Of a stretch of 64,000 nt of DNA, positions 1 to 11,346 are shown piece after piece (position 1 is the first letter of the stretch; the number at the start of each line of letters is the position of its first letter). The notes under the pieces are model-generated. The model did not search any database. It was given only the letters and a program-made list of their open reading frames with translations, and was not told the origin of the DNA. The translations under genes and the position numbers were made by a program. This DNA is from Mangifera indica. Taxonomy: Eukaryota; Streptophyta; Magnoliopsida; Sapindales; Anacardiaceae. Location of the stretch: positions 1 to 64,000 of the forward strand of contig NW_025401146.1 in assembly GCF_011075055.1 (NCBI RefSeq), read 5' to 3'.

Positions 1-1054
1 ATTCAAATATTAAATCTGAAGATAAATATGATAAGTTAAGATACAATACTATATTTTAGGTAACAACCATGTTCATTGGAAATGCATTCACATCAGATTA
101 AACAGGAATTCTTCAACCGATAAGTGGTCTAGCCTTATGTGAATGCAAATCATATATGCATTTCTGTCAACCAGGGCCAGCCTGTAATAGAACCATGGAT
201 GGCAACTACTGTTGCAATCTCTCTATCGTTCGATGCATTTGACAACGTAGTGGAACTTATCAATAAGGAGTGGTTAGTGCATTATCTGAACGACATTGTC
301 AGTTTAACCTATGTGCATGAACTCATCACCAGCCACCATTCTATTTTAAATTTAGTTCAATCTTTCATTGTCGGTAAATGCTACATCGGTATAGGTTAAT
401 CAGAGAATAGTACCACCACCCTATCTATGATTGAACCAAATGCAGTGCTTGGGAATACCAGCTCTTAACACAGAAAGATGAAGTTGGGCAACTGATAGAA
501 AAGATAAATGTTGCGTTTTTTTCCTTACTAAAATTCTCAAATGCCAGACAAAAATACTACTGTACTCTTGGTCTCTGGCTCTAGTGGGGGTCAGTCTTGG
601 TTAGATGCTTAATGCAGAGCCTTCACCATAATCTCCGTCTCCGCAAAGCATGATAAACAGCTAGATATATTAACTTCTATACAGATAAATTAAAATATTC
701 TAATCAAGCTTATACAAGTAATTAAAAAGAAGGTTATTAACCAAAATAACACTGCTAATTAACATATGATAAGTGAGTTAAAATTCGGGTCTCAAATATA
801 CCATTGATCCCATGGTTTACACATTATATGATGACAAGCTTATGCAACCGCCAAAATAACACTTTCTGATTAAATTACTAGCACAAACAGAAGGAGAAAA
901 AGCATGATATGACAATGTACCAGATAAGAATACTACGTTCCAGTAGTAGGACAAACTACACCACATAGCACATCAAACAGAAAAAGAAAACAATTACAGA
1001 GAGCTTAATAAAATAGCAAGAAACACCAAAAATAGCAGGTCCAAGATTAGTCAC
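1..1054. other. Probable intron of the mitochondrial carrier gene; no exon seen
   Basis: The carrier gene at 1055-3215 (minus strand) ends at a clear donor, and its remaining exons (third repeat and C-terminus) are expected further left. I searched this stretch on the minus strand for the third carrier motif (PxDLVRRR type) and found none, so it is read as intron sequence and the missing exons should lie beyond position 1. An 86-codon open frame at 139-399 on the plus strand has no recognisable homology. Confidence 0.5.
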
Positions 1055-3215
1055 CTGTTGAGGAAGCAATGCCTGAAAGACTTCCACATGCTAGACTAAC
1101 CAGCATAGTAGAATCATGTGGTCTGGTGTAACAATTGCAACAAAGAATTGTTAATAAATTAAATATGGATGCATACAAAAAGGATCATTAGAAGGCAATA
1201 TTGAAACCCTAAAACTGCTGAATCAAATTACAGAGTTATTACCTCTGTGACTGCCAAAAAGATTTCAATGTTTGATATACTGAAAAGTTAATTGCTAAGT
1301 TGGGCCCAACACCCTGCATCAATGTCACACTGAAGTCAATTACAAATAAAAAATAGCAGTCATGTTAGCATAAATTATAATATAAGAAACAACAGAAGCT
1401 CACAAAAAGTGTTGCACCAAGTCCTTTATAGAGGCCCAAAACTCCTTCCTCTCTGCAAATAGTTTGTAAAGCATGCCAAATACCTCTGTAGTAAATCACA
1501 TTAGTCTGCTAAAAAATTCACTAAGTTAGTGAAAGAGTAAACGCACAGGTAAAAAGGAGGGAGCGAGAATAGCTAGCATCACCGAAGTCCATAAGTTAGG
1601 CAAACATCTCATTATTCTGGTTTTCAGTAGACCTGAATTCCTAAGCTAAAAGATGAATTCAAAGTGAAAGCAAACTTAAGCAACAGTTCATCCAGTGACG
1701 GCAAAACTTTCAAATTAGTAAAATGAAAATTTATACTCCCATGCACAAAAATTCATAACAGCACAAAAAATAGGAGTATTAAACTGCCAAACCAGCTACT
1801 TAACATTTGACAAGCTTACCCATGGCGTTAGAACAAAACATAAGAAGAAAGTAAAATATTTTCCTCCCTTGCAGAACATCAATGAGAATATGCTAATCTT
1901 ACCTGAGATGCAAGGCGTGTCCTTACAAGATCCAATGGATATGCAGCAGACGCCGCTGTTATTCCTGCCAAACCACCGCCTAAAAAATTCACACAGGCAT
2001 CAGCACCCATATTTTCCCTGTGACTTTGCAATCCTGGAATTACTTGTAGGAACTGCTACATAGAAAGAATTAAGCTATAAGGACAGAAAAGCAAAAAACA
2101 TCTACTTAAGTAGTTGCACTGTATGCAAAACATATATGCATATAGCATATTATACCAACATTTTTGTAGTGCTCATATGCATAAAAGTTGACTGCAGAAT
2201 ATGGTAGGCGATGAGCAATAGTAACCAGATTCCCTTTCCAGAAAGCCCTGAATCCTTCTTCATTAATTATTCGTGAAGCCTCATGCCATATGCTAGCCTT
2301 CCTCAATGTTGCAATATCAGAGTGCATGCCTTGAACCTATTTGCACAAAAAATATATTTATATATGACTTCAATTAAGGAAGACAGCAAAAACATTCACA
2401 CATCAGAACAACTAACCAATAAGCGAATGTTCAGTTGCAAAGAGTGCGAAGTTAAATTAAAGCTAATATCTACCAGTCCCACCGTATTCCTTCACTATCA
2501 AAGCCAAGATCAAGGAGAAATTTCTCATCCGTATGCAAGTGCTAAGATTAATTACAAAGTATCTCAAAATCCATAGTCTGCAACATGGAAGTTCTATTTC
2601 TCTAAACATCACTTCAGAATATATCTTCCATACCATAAACATCAACTATTTACTATAACATCCTCACTCTCTAAGATCTTACTATTATACTGATATATAC
2701 TATAGATTTTCAAAATCCAAATAATTCAACCTGGACTCAATTCTTACAACTCAACTATTTAAATTGTAACATTCAATTACAAACATAAAAGAAAGTTTAA
2801 AAATAAATAAAAAATATCATCACGTTAACTCTTAATACAAACCAAATAATACGTTAGACACAAAAACTATCATCAACAACAAACCAAAATCATTCCAAAC
2901 AAAAATTTCTCCAGCCATAGCAAACATCAAACCGTATTAAATATCAACTAAAAATGACCTAACCCTATACGAAACAAGAATTATCCGCAAAATGCGCATG
3001 GGAAAGCCAAATAATCAAACCTGGAAGAGAATGGTGAGTCTGGCAAGAGGAGCAGTACAGGTCTTACTAAGAGCACCAGCCACACCTCCTGCAAGAAGCT
3101 GTGATACAGTGCCGATCTGAGATTGATACTTATCAACACTAACGCTTTCACGGCCTGAACTCAATCCTCTCTGCCCTCCCTCTATCACCACCCCCATTCT
3201 GGCTTCTGTTTGCAT
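1055..3215 (-). CDS. Mitochondrial substrate carrier family protein, 5' six exons (3' end outside the window)
   Basis: Exons, in transcript order: 3021-3215, 2160-2336, 1903-2052, 1404-1505, 1243-1313 and 1055-1122. They join in frame to 254 codons plus one base. The protein opens MQTEARMGVVIEGG, then shows the first carrier repeat (LLAGGVAGALSKTCTAPLAR), the EGFRAFWKGN element, and a second repeat with the signature PLDLVRTRLA and EGVLGLYKGLGATL. The third repeat begins (LACGSLSGIASST) at the left end. Carriers of this family have about 330-350 residues, so roughly a quarter is missing. The family moves nucleotides, cofactors or metabolites across the inner mitochondrial membrane, and the wording resembles plant carriers of the ADP/ATP- and CoA-transporter-like branch; the substrate cannot be read here. 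The exon 2 donor (GTTGGT) is weak; I chose it because it alone keeps the frame with the exon 3 acceptor. A TATA box was not identified. Confidence 0.9.
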
Positions 3216-4948
3216 CGTTTAACAAAAATACAATGATAATGATAAAATAAATATAACTCTCTTTCTCTGAGTTTTCTTAGAATATGAACAGAAGCTGAGT
3301 GCTTTGCTATGAAGAAAGATCACGAATATTTACCGTAACCAAAAAAAAAAAAAAAAACAGAACAATAAAATGATTCTAAACCCATTTATGAGGAGGACCA
3401 AATGACAGTAAAGATATATATTTTCCAAAGTTTTAGCACAAAATTCCATAAATTTTTTCTCCTCTACTTTTGTGAAATTCGGGCTATTCCTTCTCTCCCC
3501 GGCGTATTTTCAAAGCAGAGAAAAGTATTTCAGATGCAAAAGATGAGCTAAAACGCTGTCGTATCAACCATTTGCGTTTTGAGTTGGATAGTCACGGGTT
3601 AGGGTTTGCGTCTTTGACTCATCGTCAAACTTAACCAACCGACTTTAGAAATTCTCAGTTGTTGTAGCACCCAGGTTTGTGTGGGACCATGATGCTACGT
3701 GGCACAAACTACAATGGACCTTTTTGGAAAGTGATGACGTGTTTGATTTTAATGGCATGTCTTTTTTGGTTCCGGTACTTACGGGTGTAACTGATTTTTC
3801 TCTGGTTGGTTGTCCCGGGATTTACCGAGAATATTCTTACAAGCTGCGTTTCAGGTGCACACGAAGTGTAGTTTTAGAATTTACAAGTCGTTTAATGAGA
3901 CTGTCCACTCCAATAATGCCACGTAGCAAATGTTTGGTTGATTATTCATATCCAAGTTTGGGATCTTCTAGAAAGTGAAATATGTATAGTTTTGTTATCC
4001 GCAAGTTTCCATCTATCTACCCTTCAAATTAATTAATTTTTTTTTTTTTTTACATAAAGACATTGATATTTGTTTATTAAGAAAATTTTGTATCCGCCTG
4101 GCACACGCCTCAATGATTATCCCGGATTAGACATCCATTTGCTTCTGTTTGTTCTTGTTAGGTGAGGATAATTTATTTTTATCTAATAAAATTATATTGA
4201 TGAGAGGTTGGTAATAGAAGAAAAAGAATATTAGATTGTCAATTAACAGTAAAAACGAATTTTGCCCATCAAAAAAAATATATAAAAAATAATTTTTTAA
4301 AATTTAATCTTTTAAGAAAAATATTATTTTTTTAAACTAAAATAAAAAAAATGATATAAATTTTTAAGATTTTAAAGTTTAGTAATAAAATAATAATTTT
4401 ATTTTTTACCATTAATGATTTTAATTAGGTTTAATTATTTATGTGTGACTGTTTAAATTTTTAAAAACCTATAAATATATATTTAAAAATAGGTTAAATC
4501 TCATGTGGGAATAAGCTTTTCGCCAAGGTGCATTAAAGTTTATGAAAAAGTATGAGCAAATGAAGACCAAATAAAAGCAAAAGAAAGAGAAAATAAGAGG
4601 AAGGAAGCATGAAAAGTCATGGTGAGCACAAGAAGTTGGAACTGTAGTTTCACCGCATTCCACAATCTTTGCATCAATTATGAGCCATGATCAAACACAA
4701 GAAGTTGCAGTTCCATTTAACATTAAAGCCCCATCTAGGGTAGTGACAGGGGTTCTTAGAAAGTCTAGCAAAGTCTTGTTCGATGAGGGAAACAAAGAGA
4801 ATTCACAATCCTAATTGTTTATTAATTGGGTCTATTCACAGCTAGAACACAACTAAGTAAAAAGAAAATAATTTCAGGTAATGTAATTAGTCAAATGCAT
4901 TGATTTAGCCTCCCTTTTAAACCCTTCCAAGATTGCTGGTTTTGAGCT
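3216..4948. other. Intergenic region between the carrier and BEL1-like genes
   Basis: This holds the 5' leader and promoter of the carrier gene (from 3216 upward) and the 3' flank of the homeodomain gene (below 4949). There is a poly-A run near 3339-3357 and AT-rich tracts at 4150-4500. An open frame of 99 codons at 3679-3978 (plus strand) has unremarkable composition, no recognisable domain and no supporting splice or promoter context, so it is not called. Confidence 0.6.
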
Positions 4949-7935
4949 TCAAATCCTGCGGTCAAATCCATCACAACATCCGTTGCAAGGTTGAAATGGC
5001 ACCAAATGGTTACAGGAGGGCTGAGAAAACTCATGTCCTTCGTTTTGTTGGAGCCCCAATGCTAGAGAAACACCACTGCTTCCACTGCCACCCCCATTGT
5101 GCGTCATTTGAGTAGACTTTTCTCTGCGGCGTTTAGTTGTAGCTTGTTGAGCCTTCTCGCTTTGTGAGGTTAAAGGAAATCTCTCAGGAGAAATTGTGTT
5201 TAGGTGATGAGATGACATGGGAACATCATCAACATTTACAGCTTCTGATGGTCCTTGAGCTTGCTGTCCCTGATGAAGCAGATCCATCTCTTCCACCATC
5301 GGCTTCCACACTCTTACTCTTGCATTTATGAACCAATTGGAAACCTGCCCACAAAATTTGCAGTGTCATAAGTTGGGAGTTTGATCACAAAATTGGCATA
5401 CCAGATTGTTCACCTGAGTCCTTGATAGACCAGTCTGCCGGGCCAACATTTGCTTCTCCAAATCCGAAGGATAACTAACATGAAAAACAAAAGATCAGTT
5501 TTAGAGTTAATACTTTTCTACAAGAAGATAAAAGTTAACACTCACGGGTTCAAAAAGTTGTCAAAGAGCCAAGCTCTGAGCACAGATAAAGCAAAATCCG
5601 GAAGTCCTCTCTGAGATCGTCCGATGGGTGGCTGAAGAAATCCCAAAATTTGGCCATCAAAACTTGATTCAGCAGCCCCCCCAGATCCTGCAACAGTGTC
5701 ATTGCAAAAGACTCCATCACCAAGAGTCTTGCTAGAGACCACAACGTGGTCCATTATGGCATTCTTGAGGCAACTAAAATGCTTAGATATGGCAGTTAAA
5801 GCAAAAGATATGTATGGAGCTGCATTTCCAAGCCCAGCTACAGATTCAAACGATGCAAAAACTGATTGCATCTGTTGGCAGTATAGCTTGTATCTCCTGT
5901 AAACCTGAGGACAGAAAAAGCATTTTTAAGGCATAGATTTTGCGGTCTTAATGGATGTCTGACATGCATCAGAGATATTGTATAACATTAGATATTATAA
6001 TCATCTACAACATAACATTAAATAATATCAAGTCCAAAATAATCAACATACACTCATTGATGGTCGGTCAAACCATACGGCCAACACCAATCAATGGTGT
6101 TGACTAATTTTTCATTGTTTTTTACTGGTGTTACAACTTTTATTGATCAATGTCGACCAATAACTCATTTAAAATTCGATTTTTTCTAATATATAAATTA
6201 TTTAATAAATAAAATTTTACCATATAACATAGTATAAAAAAAAAAAGACAATACAATATTTTGTGTACAAAATATAGAGTAACATTATATAATAGAATGC
6301 AATTTAAAATGAAGTTAACAAAATTAATAGAGTATTAGAATTTCTAAGTGAAGATTTCGTTTCAAATCTCTACTATACTTATGAAACCTTGATTTATCTA
6401 ATATAATGGTTGTAAGTCTGCTTACAGTACTTTGAGTTTATCTATCTAACAAATATAAATGAGTCCTCAATTATTAAAAAGAGAAAAAAGAATGCAATTT
6501 GTTTAATTCTATCAAATGTGTGTGTTAAAACTTAGGATAAATTTTTATCTTAAGATTTAAAACACAACTCTCTATATCTCTCCTGAAATTAGTGACCACT
6601 TTACCTATAAGACACTATATTGTTTTATTACTTTGTCAATAATGGATAAGAGAATCTCTTCTAATGAGCAGACGGGGTACAACAAGGGACAACGCCCTCA
6701 AGCTTGTAGATGAAATTTAATTTCTGGTTTCTTATCATATAATGGATAGAGTGCTACTCACGATGGTTCAATTTATCTAGTAAAGAATTGTTTTAACATT
6801 TCTCAAAATCCATTATTTTGCAGTTCCTCATAAACAACACTGCTAAATTAAATGACGAGGGAGCTGCTTCTTCCTGTGATTATGGTGTAAATATTCTCGT
6901 AACACGGTTAAAAGAGGAAAAATCCTGTGCCTAGCTATGACAGTACAAGCCATCCGGGGCAAGCAGTCGAATGATGTAACTTTGTATTGACAGAAATTAG
7001 TGGGGTATCGGAAACACAATCCACAAGGCCAGCTACCAGAAAAGTAACAGAAAATCAACACTTGAAACAAAACACAACAAAAAAGGAACAGTAGAATGAT
7101 TTATTTGACAAGACAAGACACCTTTTCCTCATGCCTACTGACTCTTGTCGGTAAAATAAATCAGATGTCTTAATTCACAGAACAATCAAATCATCATCAC
7201 TTTCGTTCATTCAATTCAGCCGAAACAAACACCCATCACCAGTGGGGGTCACTTTTGCTTCTTCATTAACATTTACCTAATGGAAATTGATGAAAGAAAA
7301 TTACTTTTTTTGGTACCCTTTTTCATTTCTGTTGTTTTCTCACTAACCAAACAGTTTTTATAGGAAAAAATTGGAGATCATACCTCTTCTAGCATCATAA
7401 TCAGCTTGGAGTTCCTCCATGAACGATCAACTCTGTTACTGAAGGCAATGAAATCTCTAAGAACTGCACTGTCAGTGAAACCATCCATTTGAAAGTCCGA
7501 TGCTTGAAAATGTACAATACCACAAAAGTCATCTAAAAGCTGCTGTGCTGGCCTTAAGAACTTTGAACGCATTAAAATGGAAGCGTAGCCTGTAAATGGA
7601 CCCAGAGGAACTAAACTTCTAGCATCACCTCTGATCTTCAAGAAATCTCCCAAGTCTGAAACTGGATCATACCCTTGTGCATTCAAGGGAAATGGTTGAA
7701 GAGATGGAAAGGGCTGGTGGTTAAAATCAGTTAAGAAGCTTTGGACACAACCGGGGAAAAGGATTTGTGGTGAAGAAGAAGAAGGTGGTGATAGTGTCGG
7801 TGGGCTGAGTTGATAAAGTGAGGCGGAGGCTGAGGGTTTTGAGGGTTGTTCTTGGTTGGCATGAGTGGGGGTTCTAAGCTTGTTTCTTCTGTTTTGTTGG
7901 GGTACATGGTACTGGTGATCAGGGTTTTCTGCCAT
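4949..7935 (-). CDS. BEL1-like (TALE) homeodomain transcription factor, 455 aa
   Basis: Four exons: 7384-7935, 5546-5904, 5414-5474 and 4949-5344, totalling 1,368 nt. BELL proteins bind KNOX partners and control meristem and organ development in the nucleus. The protein has a proline/serine-rich N-terminus, a SKY-box region at about residues 118-140 (the core reads [14 protein letters not shown], so SKF instead of SKY), the BELL domain at about 172-245 ([18 protein letters not shown], then [13 protein letters not shown]), and the TALE homeodomain at about 280-342. The homeodomain has the PYP three-residue loop ([19 protein letters not shown]) and helix 3 [16 protein letters not shown]-terminal ZIBEL motif VSLALGL lies near 416. 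The segment just before the homeodomain reads [14 protein letters not shown] where most relatives have WRPQRGLPE. Intron positions and domain order are typical for the family. Intron 1 (1.48 kb) holds a SINE-like repeat. The subgroup was not fixed; the start is the first Met of the exon 1 frame. Confidence 0.93.
6310..6475 (+). repeat. SINE-like repeat, copy 1 (in intron 1 of the BEL1-like gene)
   Basis: One of three related segments in the window (also 38140-38305 and 62025-62200). Shared landmarks in order: GTTAACAAAATTAATAG-like, a run similar to ATTAGAATTT/ATTAAAATTTTTA, a box-B-like element (TTTCAAATCTC here, AGATTCAAATATC in copy 2), then CTTGATTTATCTAATATA and GTGAGTTCAGT-like text. 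The A- and B-box-like spacing suggests a tRNA-derived SINE. Ends are approximate and no target duplication was identified. Confidence 0.45.
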
Positions 7936-9193
7936 GAACGGAGCTTTTGAGCTGGAGAAAGAGAGAGAAGTCGACGGCTGATGAAGAAAAGGAAGTTACT
8001 ATGAACTGGAAACAAGTTTTGGCATATATCTCTATGATTCCAAGGTCTCTGGAACCAACCGTACAGTTTTACCTGTCCCAAGAGAGTCTTTAATTAAAAA
8101 CTTGAAAATGGTACGCTCCAAAGCAATAGTTTGGAGGGCCCATACATAAAAGATGTGGATTCAAATCCTCAACATATTTTACATGTGGCTAGCGGAATCT
8201 TGAAACGGTTGCTGATCTCTGTGTTCATTGGAGCCGCTCGTTTAACAAACAGTGTTGAAGCTTGGGCAACACATATTCCAAATAGTAACGAAGTTAGCCA
8301 TATCTAAACCATATTTAAAACAAGCTTCAATTCCTCAACTTTTGTCACTGTGGCTAGTCTCCAGGGATCATGACTTTTCTCATTTAAGTTGCCTTCCCCA
8401 TCTTCTATTATTGCAACTTTTGTCTAGGAACCTGTGGATCAAAACAAGGACTAGATCAACCACATTTGTCAACATAAAATATTAAAAGATTAATGTGAGC
8501 CAGAAGCCTCAGGGGCTTCTTTGACCTGGGGACTTCATATAAAAGAGAAGGTGTTAAATGTGTCTTAAACTTTGGCCGAAGGCAATATTATAATTCTGTA
8601 ATTATGAGAGGATTAAAGTGTCTTTTTGCATTGAGGGTTAGTTTAGTCGTTTCAAACACATTTTGACCTAAGTATTTTAAACCTTGGGTAAGTAGAATTC
8701 TTTAGAATTTATTCTCTTTCTCATTTTATCCTCTTATCCTCTCTCAAATGTTCTATTAGGGTTTTGATTCTAGAAATAAATCTCTAGGATTTTTTCTATC
8801 AAGTGATTGAGTTTGTGAGTCAATGTATTATACTTGATATAGAATTCGGTTTCACAATAGATTTGTATCGCATACTTAGATCTAAAGTTTGGTACTATTA
8901 GTTATAATTTCTTGCATTTTATAATAGATTCAGTTAAAGTCTTATCTCTGTTTTAGATGTACGGTTTTAGTATTTGAAACTTGAACCAAGTAACTCTCTG
9001 TTGCAATTTTGTTCTGTTCTTGTGTGTTTGCATAATCTTGGAAAACCTTCTTGTTTTTCTTGCACAAATCTTGAATAAATATTTAATATAAATCAATTCT
9101 GAAAGTTACCAGAAGGATTGGTGGAATAAAGCAACATCCTCTTCCTTTAGGCTGCAACCAAAGCCTGCAACCGAGAGGTTAAAGGGCTTCCTT
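7936..9193. other. Promoter side of the BEL1-like gene and intergenic spacer
   Basis: The stretch includes the 5' flank of the homeodomain gene. From about 8500 to 9080 the sequence reads like a transcribed repeat or leader (pyrimidine-rich, with an ATTAGGGTTTTGATTCTAG segment near 8755), but I found no matching second copy, LTR ends or target duplication, so no element is called. Open frames on either strand are short and unsupported. Confidence 0.5.
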
Positions 9194-9430
9194 CTAATAG
9201 CCCACCAATATGGTCTTGCAGATAAACTCTTTAACTGTTACACCGAAGAAGCGTCCACAACAAAGGGCAAAGTTCCACAAATTGAAGACATCTTCCTCTT
9301 TCTTTCCTCTAAATGATCATCATCAAACTGGTCAGCTCCAAAGCTCTCTAAGCGGGGCTTACGGCCCCCAGTTCCAACTCATATAAAATACATTGCAAGG
9401 AAAAGTATCACCTCTTCCTCATGAATAGTC
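9194..9430 (-). pseudogene. Decayed fragment of an NRT1/PTR (NPF) family transporter
   Basis: On the minus strand the text around 9310-9410 reads LFLAMYFI, an in-frame TGA, then VGTGGRKPRLESFGADQFDD. This is the conserved POT/NPF segment around transmembrane helices 3-4 (xLYLIALGTGGxKP, then GADQFD). A frameshift near 9300 is needed to continue into FNLWNFALCCGRFFGVTV, which matches the FFNWWxFxLCxGxxxGVTV stretch of NPF5-type members. A stop (TAG, complement at 9194-9196) closes it. Full transporters are about 550-600 aa, so only some 75 residues remain, with at least two lesions and no neighbouring exons. It is a dead relic with no expected function. Confidence 0.75.
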
Positions 9431-9997
9431 CTTGCTCGGTGACACACACTTAAATTGCAGGGCTTTTAACTTGAATGGACTGGTACATGGTCAAGAGTAA
9501 TGGATTTAACATGGTCAATAATCATCATCAAATTGCAGGGCTTTAGCAACTTGATTATATTTGTTTCCGATGTTATAATGGGTTGATCCAGTCTAATTCT
9601 TCTGATTCTAAGAAGTAGCTATGGCAAACAACTCTTCTTTGAATTCTTATCAAGTATATGGGTACCACATAAGAGGTCATAAAGGGCGTATTTATTATTT
9701 TGTAAAGTAAATCACATAGAATTCCACTGATAAAGAGACAAAAACGAAAAAAAAAGATTTATTGCACAGTTGTAAGAATCTGAATAAACAGGGTCAAAAG
9801 AAGATAATTTTAGTACTAACAACGAAGAAAAACTCTTGCTCACAATTTCTCCTTCATCCTTGCATCCCCACAAATGCTAATAAAGAATAATTTCACACAT
9901 ACATTTTCCTTCATGCTGACACTTAAGAGGAATATTTGTAACAAAATTGTCTTTATCATCTCCTCCTTGTGGAGAAGAATACATTGTACATATCTTA

Positions 9998-11346
9998 CTA
10001 ATTAGAGCAACAACTTCCCTTGTTGACATCACCAGAGAGATTTGCAACATTAATGGAGGTACCTTGAGGGACTGAGGAAGCTGCCTCCTGTGCCATCAGT
10101 GCCTTCTTGCTAACAATGTGATAAATATCCAACAAAATCGTCTGGAATGCCTTCTCAACATTGAGGGCTTCCAATGCTGAGGTCTCCAGGAAGGAGAGAG
10201 CTTCTTTTTCGGCCAATAATTTTGCATCTCCTGTGGGAACTGCTCTTAGATGATTAAGATCACACTTGTTTCCGGCCAGCATGATGACAATGTTGGAGTC
10301 GGCGTGGTCCCTCAGCTCACGGAGCCACCGTTGGACGTTGTCAAAGGTTTGCCTCTTGGTTATATCATAAACCAAAAGCGCACCCACGGCTCCTCTATAG
10401 TAAGCACTAGTGATGGCTCTATATCTCTCTTGACCAGCTGTGTCCCATATCTGTGCCTTTACTGTCTTTCCTTCTATCTGCAGCGAAATAGACTAGCCTG
10501 ATGAGCAAAAACATAATCTAATGCCTGTAAATTATGCTGACCAAACGTAGAGGTTTCCATTCTTCAGTATCAGAAAAGAAAAGAAGAAAAAGGAAAATTA
10601 CAACTTTTGTTGCAAAATCCAAGATGGAATCTGCACAAGTGTTTCATTGCTTTGGAGGAGAAGAAAATGTAATCATTTTCACTGTTTCTTCCCCATTCCT
10701 GAGGCAAAATTTTATTTTCCATAACCGAAAATCCCACCCGGCCGGAATGATGAGACCCCGATCTAATAATTCTTCCCCATTCCTGTGGCAAAATTTTATT
10801 TTTCATAACCGAAAATCCCACCCAGCCAGAATGATGAGACCCCGATCTAATAATTGGTCCCATAACATTTGGACCGAACAAATAAGAATCTTATCTTGCT
10901 CTGGACCAATAGGGATTCTACAATTTTTGTCAATCACGCTTTCCTGAAATTACTCTTGTATATTTTTAATGACGCCTAGCATGAATAATGTGCAACTGTA
11001 AGGGAAAAGGAACCATATAACTGACAGAAATGATACTAGAAAAGCTGGCCTAGAAGATTTAACTTCTACACATCGTAGATCACTGGTACAATTGCCTCCA
11101 AAATGGGAAATGAAATTCAGAAGTTTCACATCGAATGAAATTAAATAAGAAAATTACAAGAAAAAGGTCATTAAAAAAAACCTGAAGAGTCCTGGTTGCA
11201 AATTCAACACCAATAGTGGACTTAGACTGCAGGCAGAATTCATTTCTTGTAAACCTGGAAAGAATGTTGGATTTTCCCACACCAGAATCTCCAATCAATA
11301 CTATCTTGAAGAGAGAATCGTATTCGTGATCAACCCTGTAAGCCAT
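9998..11346 (-). CDS. RAB GTPase of the RABA (RAB11) class, 214 aa
   Basis: Two exons, 11182-11346 and 9998-10477, give 645 nt. The protein starts [20 protein letters not shown] and carries every G motif: P-loop GDSGVGKS (residues 20-27), switch I with [27 protein letters not shown] (66 on), NKCD (125-128), ETSA (152-155), and a C-terminal CCSN with tandem cysteines (211-212) for geranylgeranylation. RABA proteins act at the trans-Golgi network/recycling endosome and drive secretion and cell-plate or tip growth. The intron after TRTLQ is the usual RABA position. The C-terminal variable stretch ([14 protein letters not shown]) is closest in style to RABA1, but the subgroup is inferred. The 704-bp intron contains an 84-bp tandem duplication. 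The upstream leader from 11482 on is duplicated at 24431 without the gene. Confidence 0.93.
10687..10854 (+). repeat. 84-bp tandem duplication in the RABA intron
   Basis: Two head-to-tail units, 10687-10770 and 10771-10854, each beginning TCTTCCCCATTCCTG and ending GATCTAATAATT. They differ at only a few bases. As 84 is a multiple of three, both strands show a repeated 28-residue pattern in spurious open frames, which are not genes. Confidence 0.9.

Noticed and set aside
139..399. 86-codon plus-strand frame at the left edge; part vaguely recalls a copia RNase H segment
   Set aside because: The similarity is to remembered nucleotide wording over about 30 bases only, breaks at once in every frame, and lies where a carrier intron is expected.
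3679..3978. 99-codon open frame, plus strand
   Set aside because: No domain, signal, coding bias or splice context; placed in the intergenic region upstream of the carrier gene.
8500..9080. Possible solo LTR or retroelement leader
   Set aside because: It reads like transcribed repeat sequence but has no TG...CA ends, no target duplication and no second copy in the window.
10534..10947. Open frames on both strands with an internal repeat of 28 residues
   Set aside because: They are produced by the 84-bp tandem duplication in the RABA intron.
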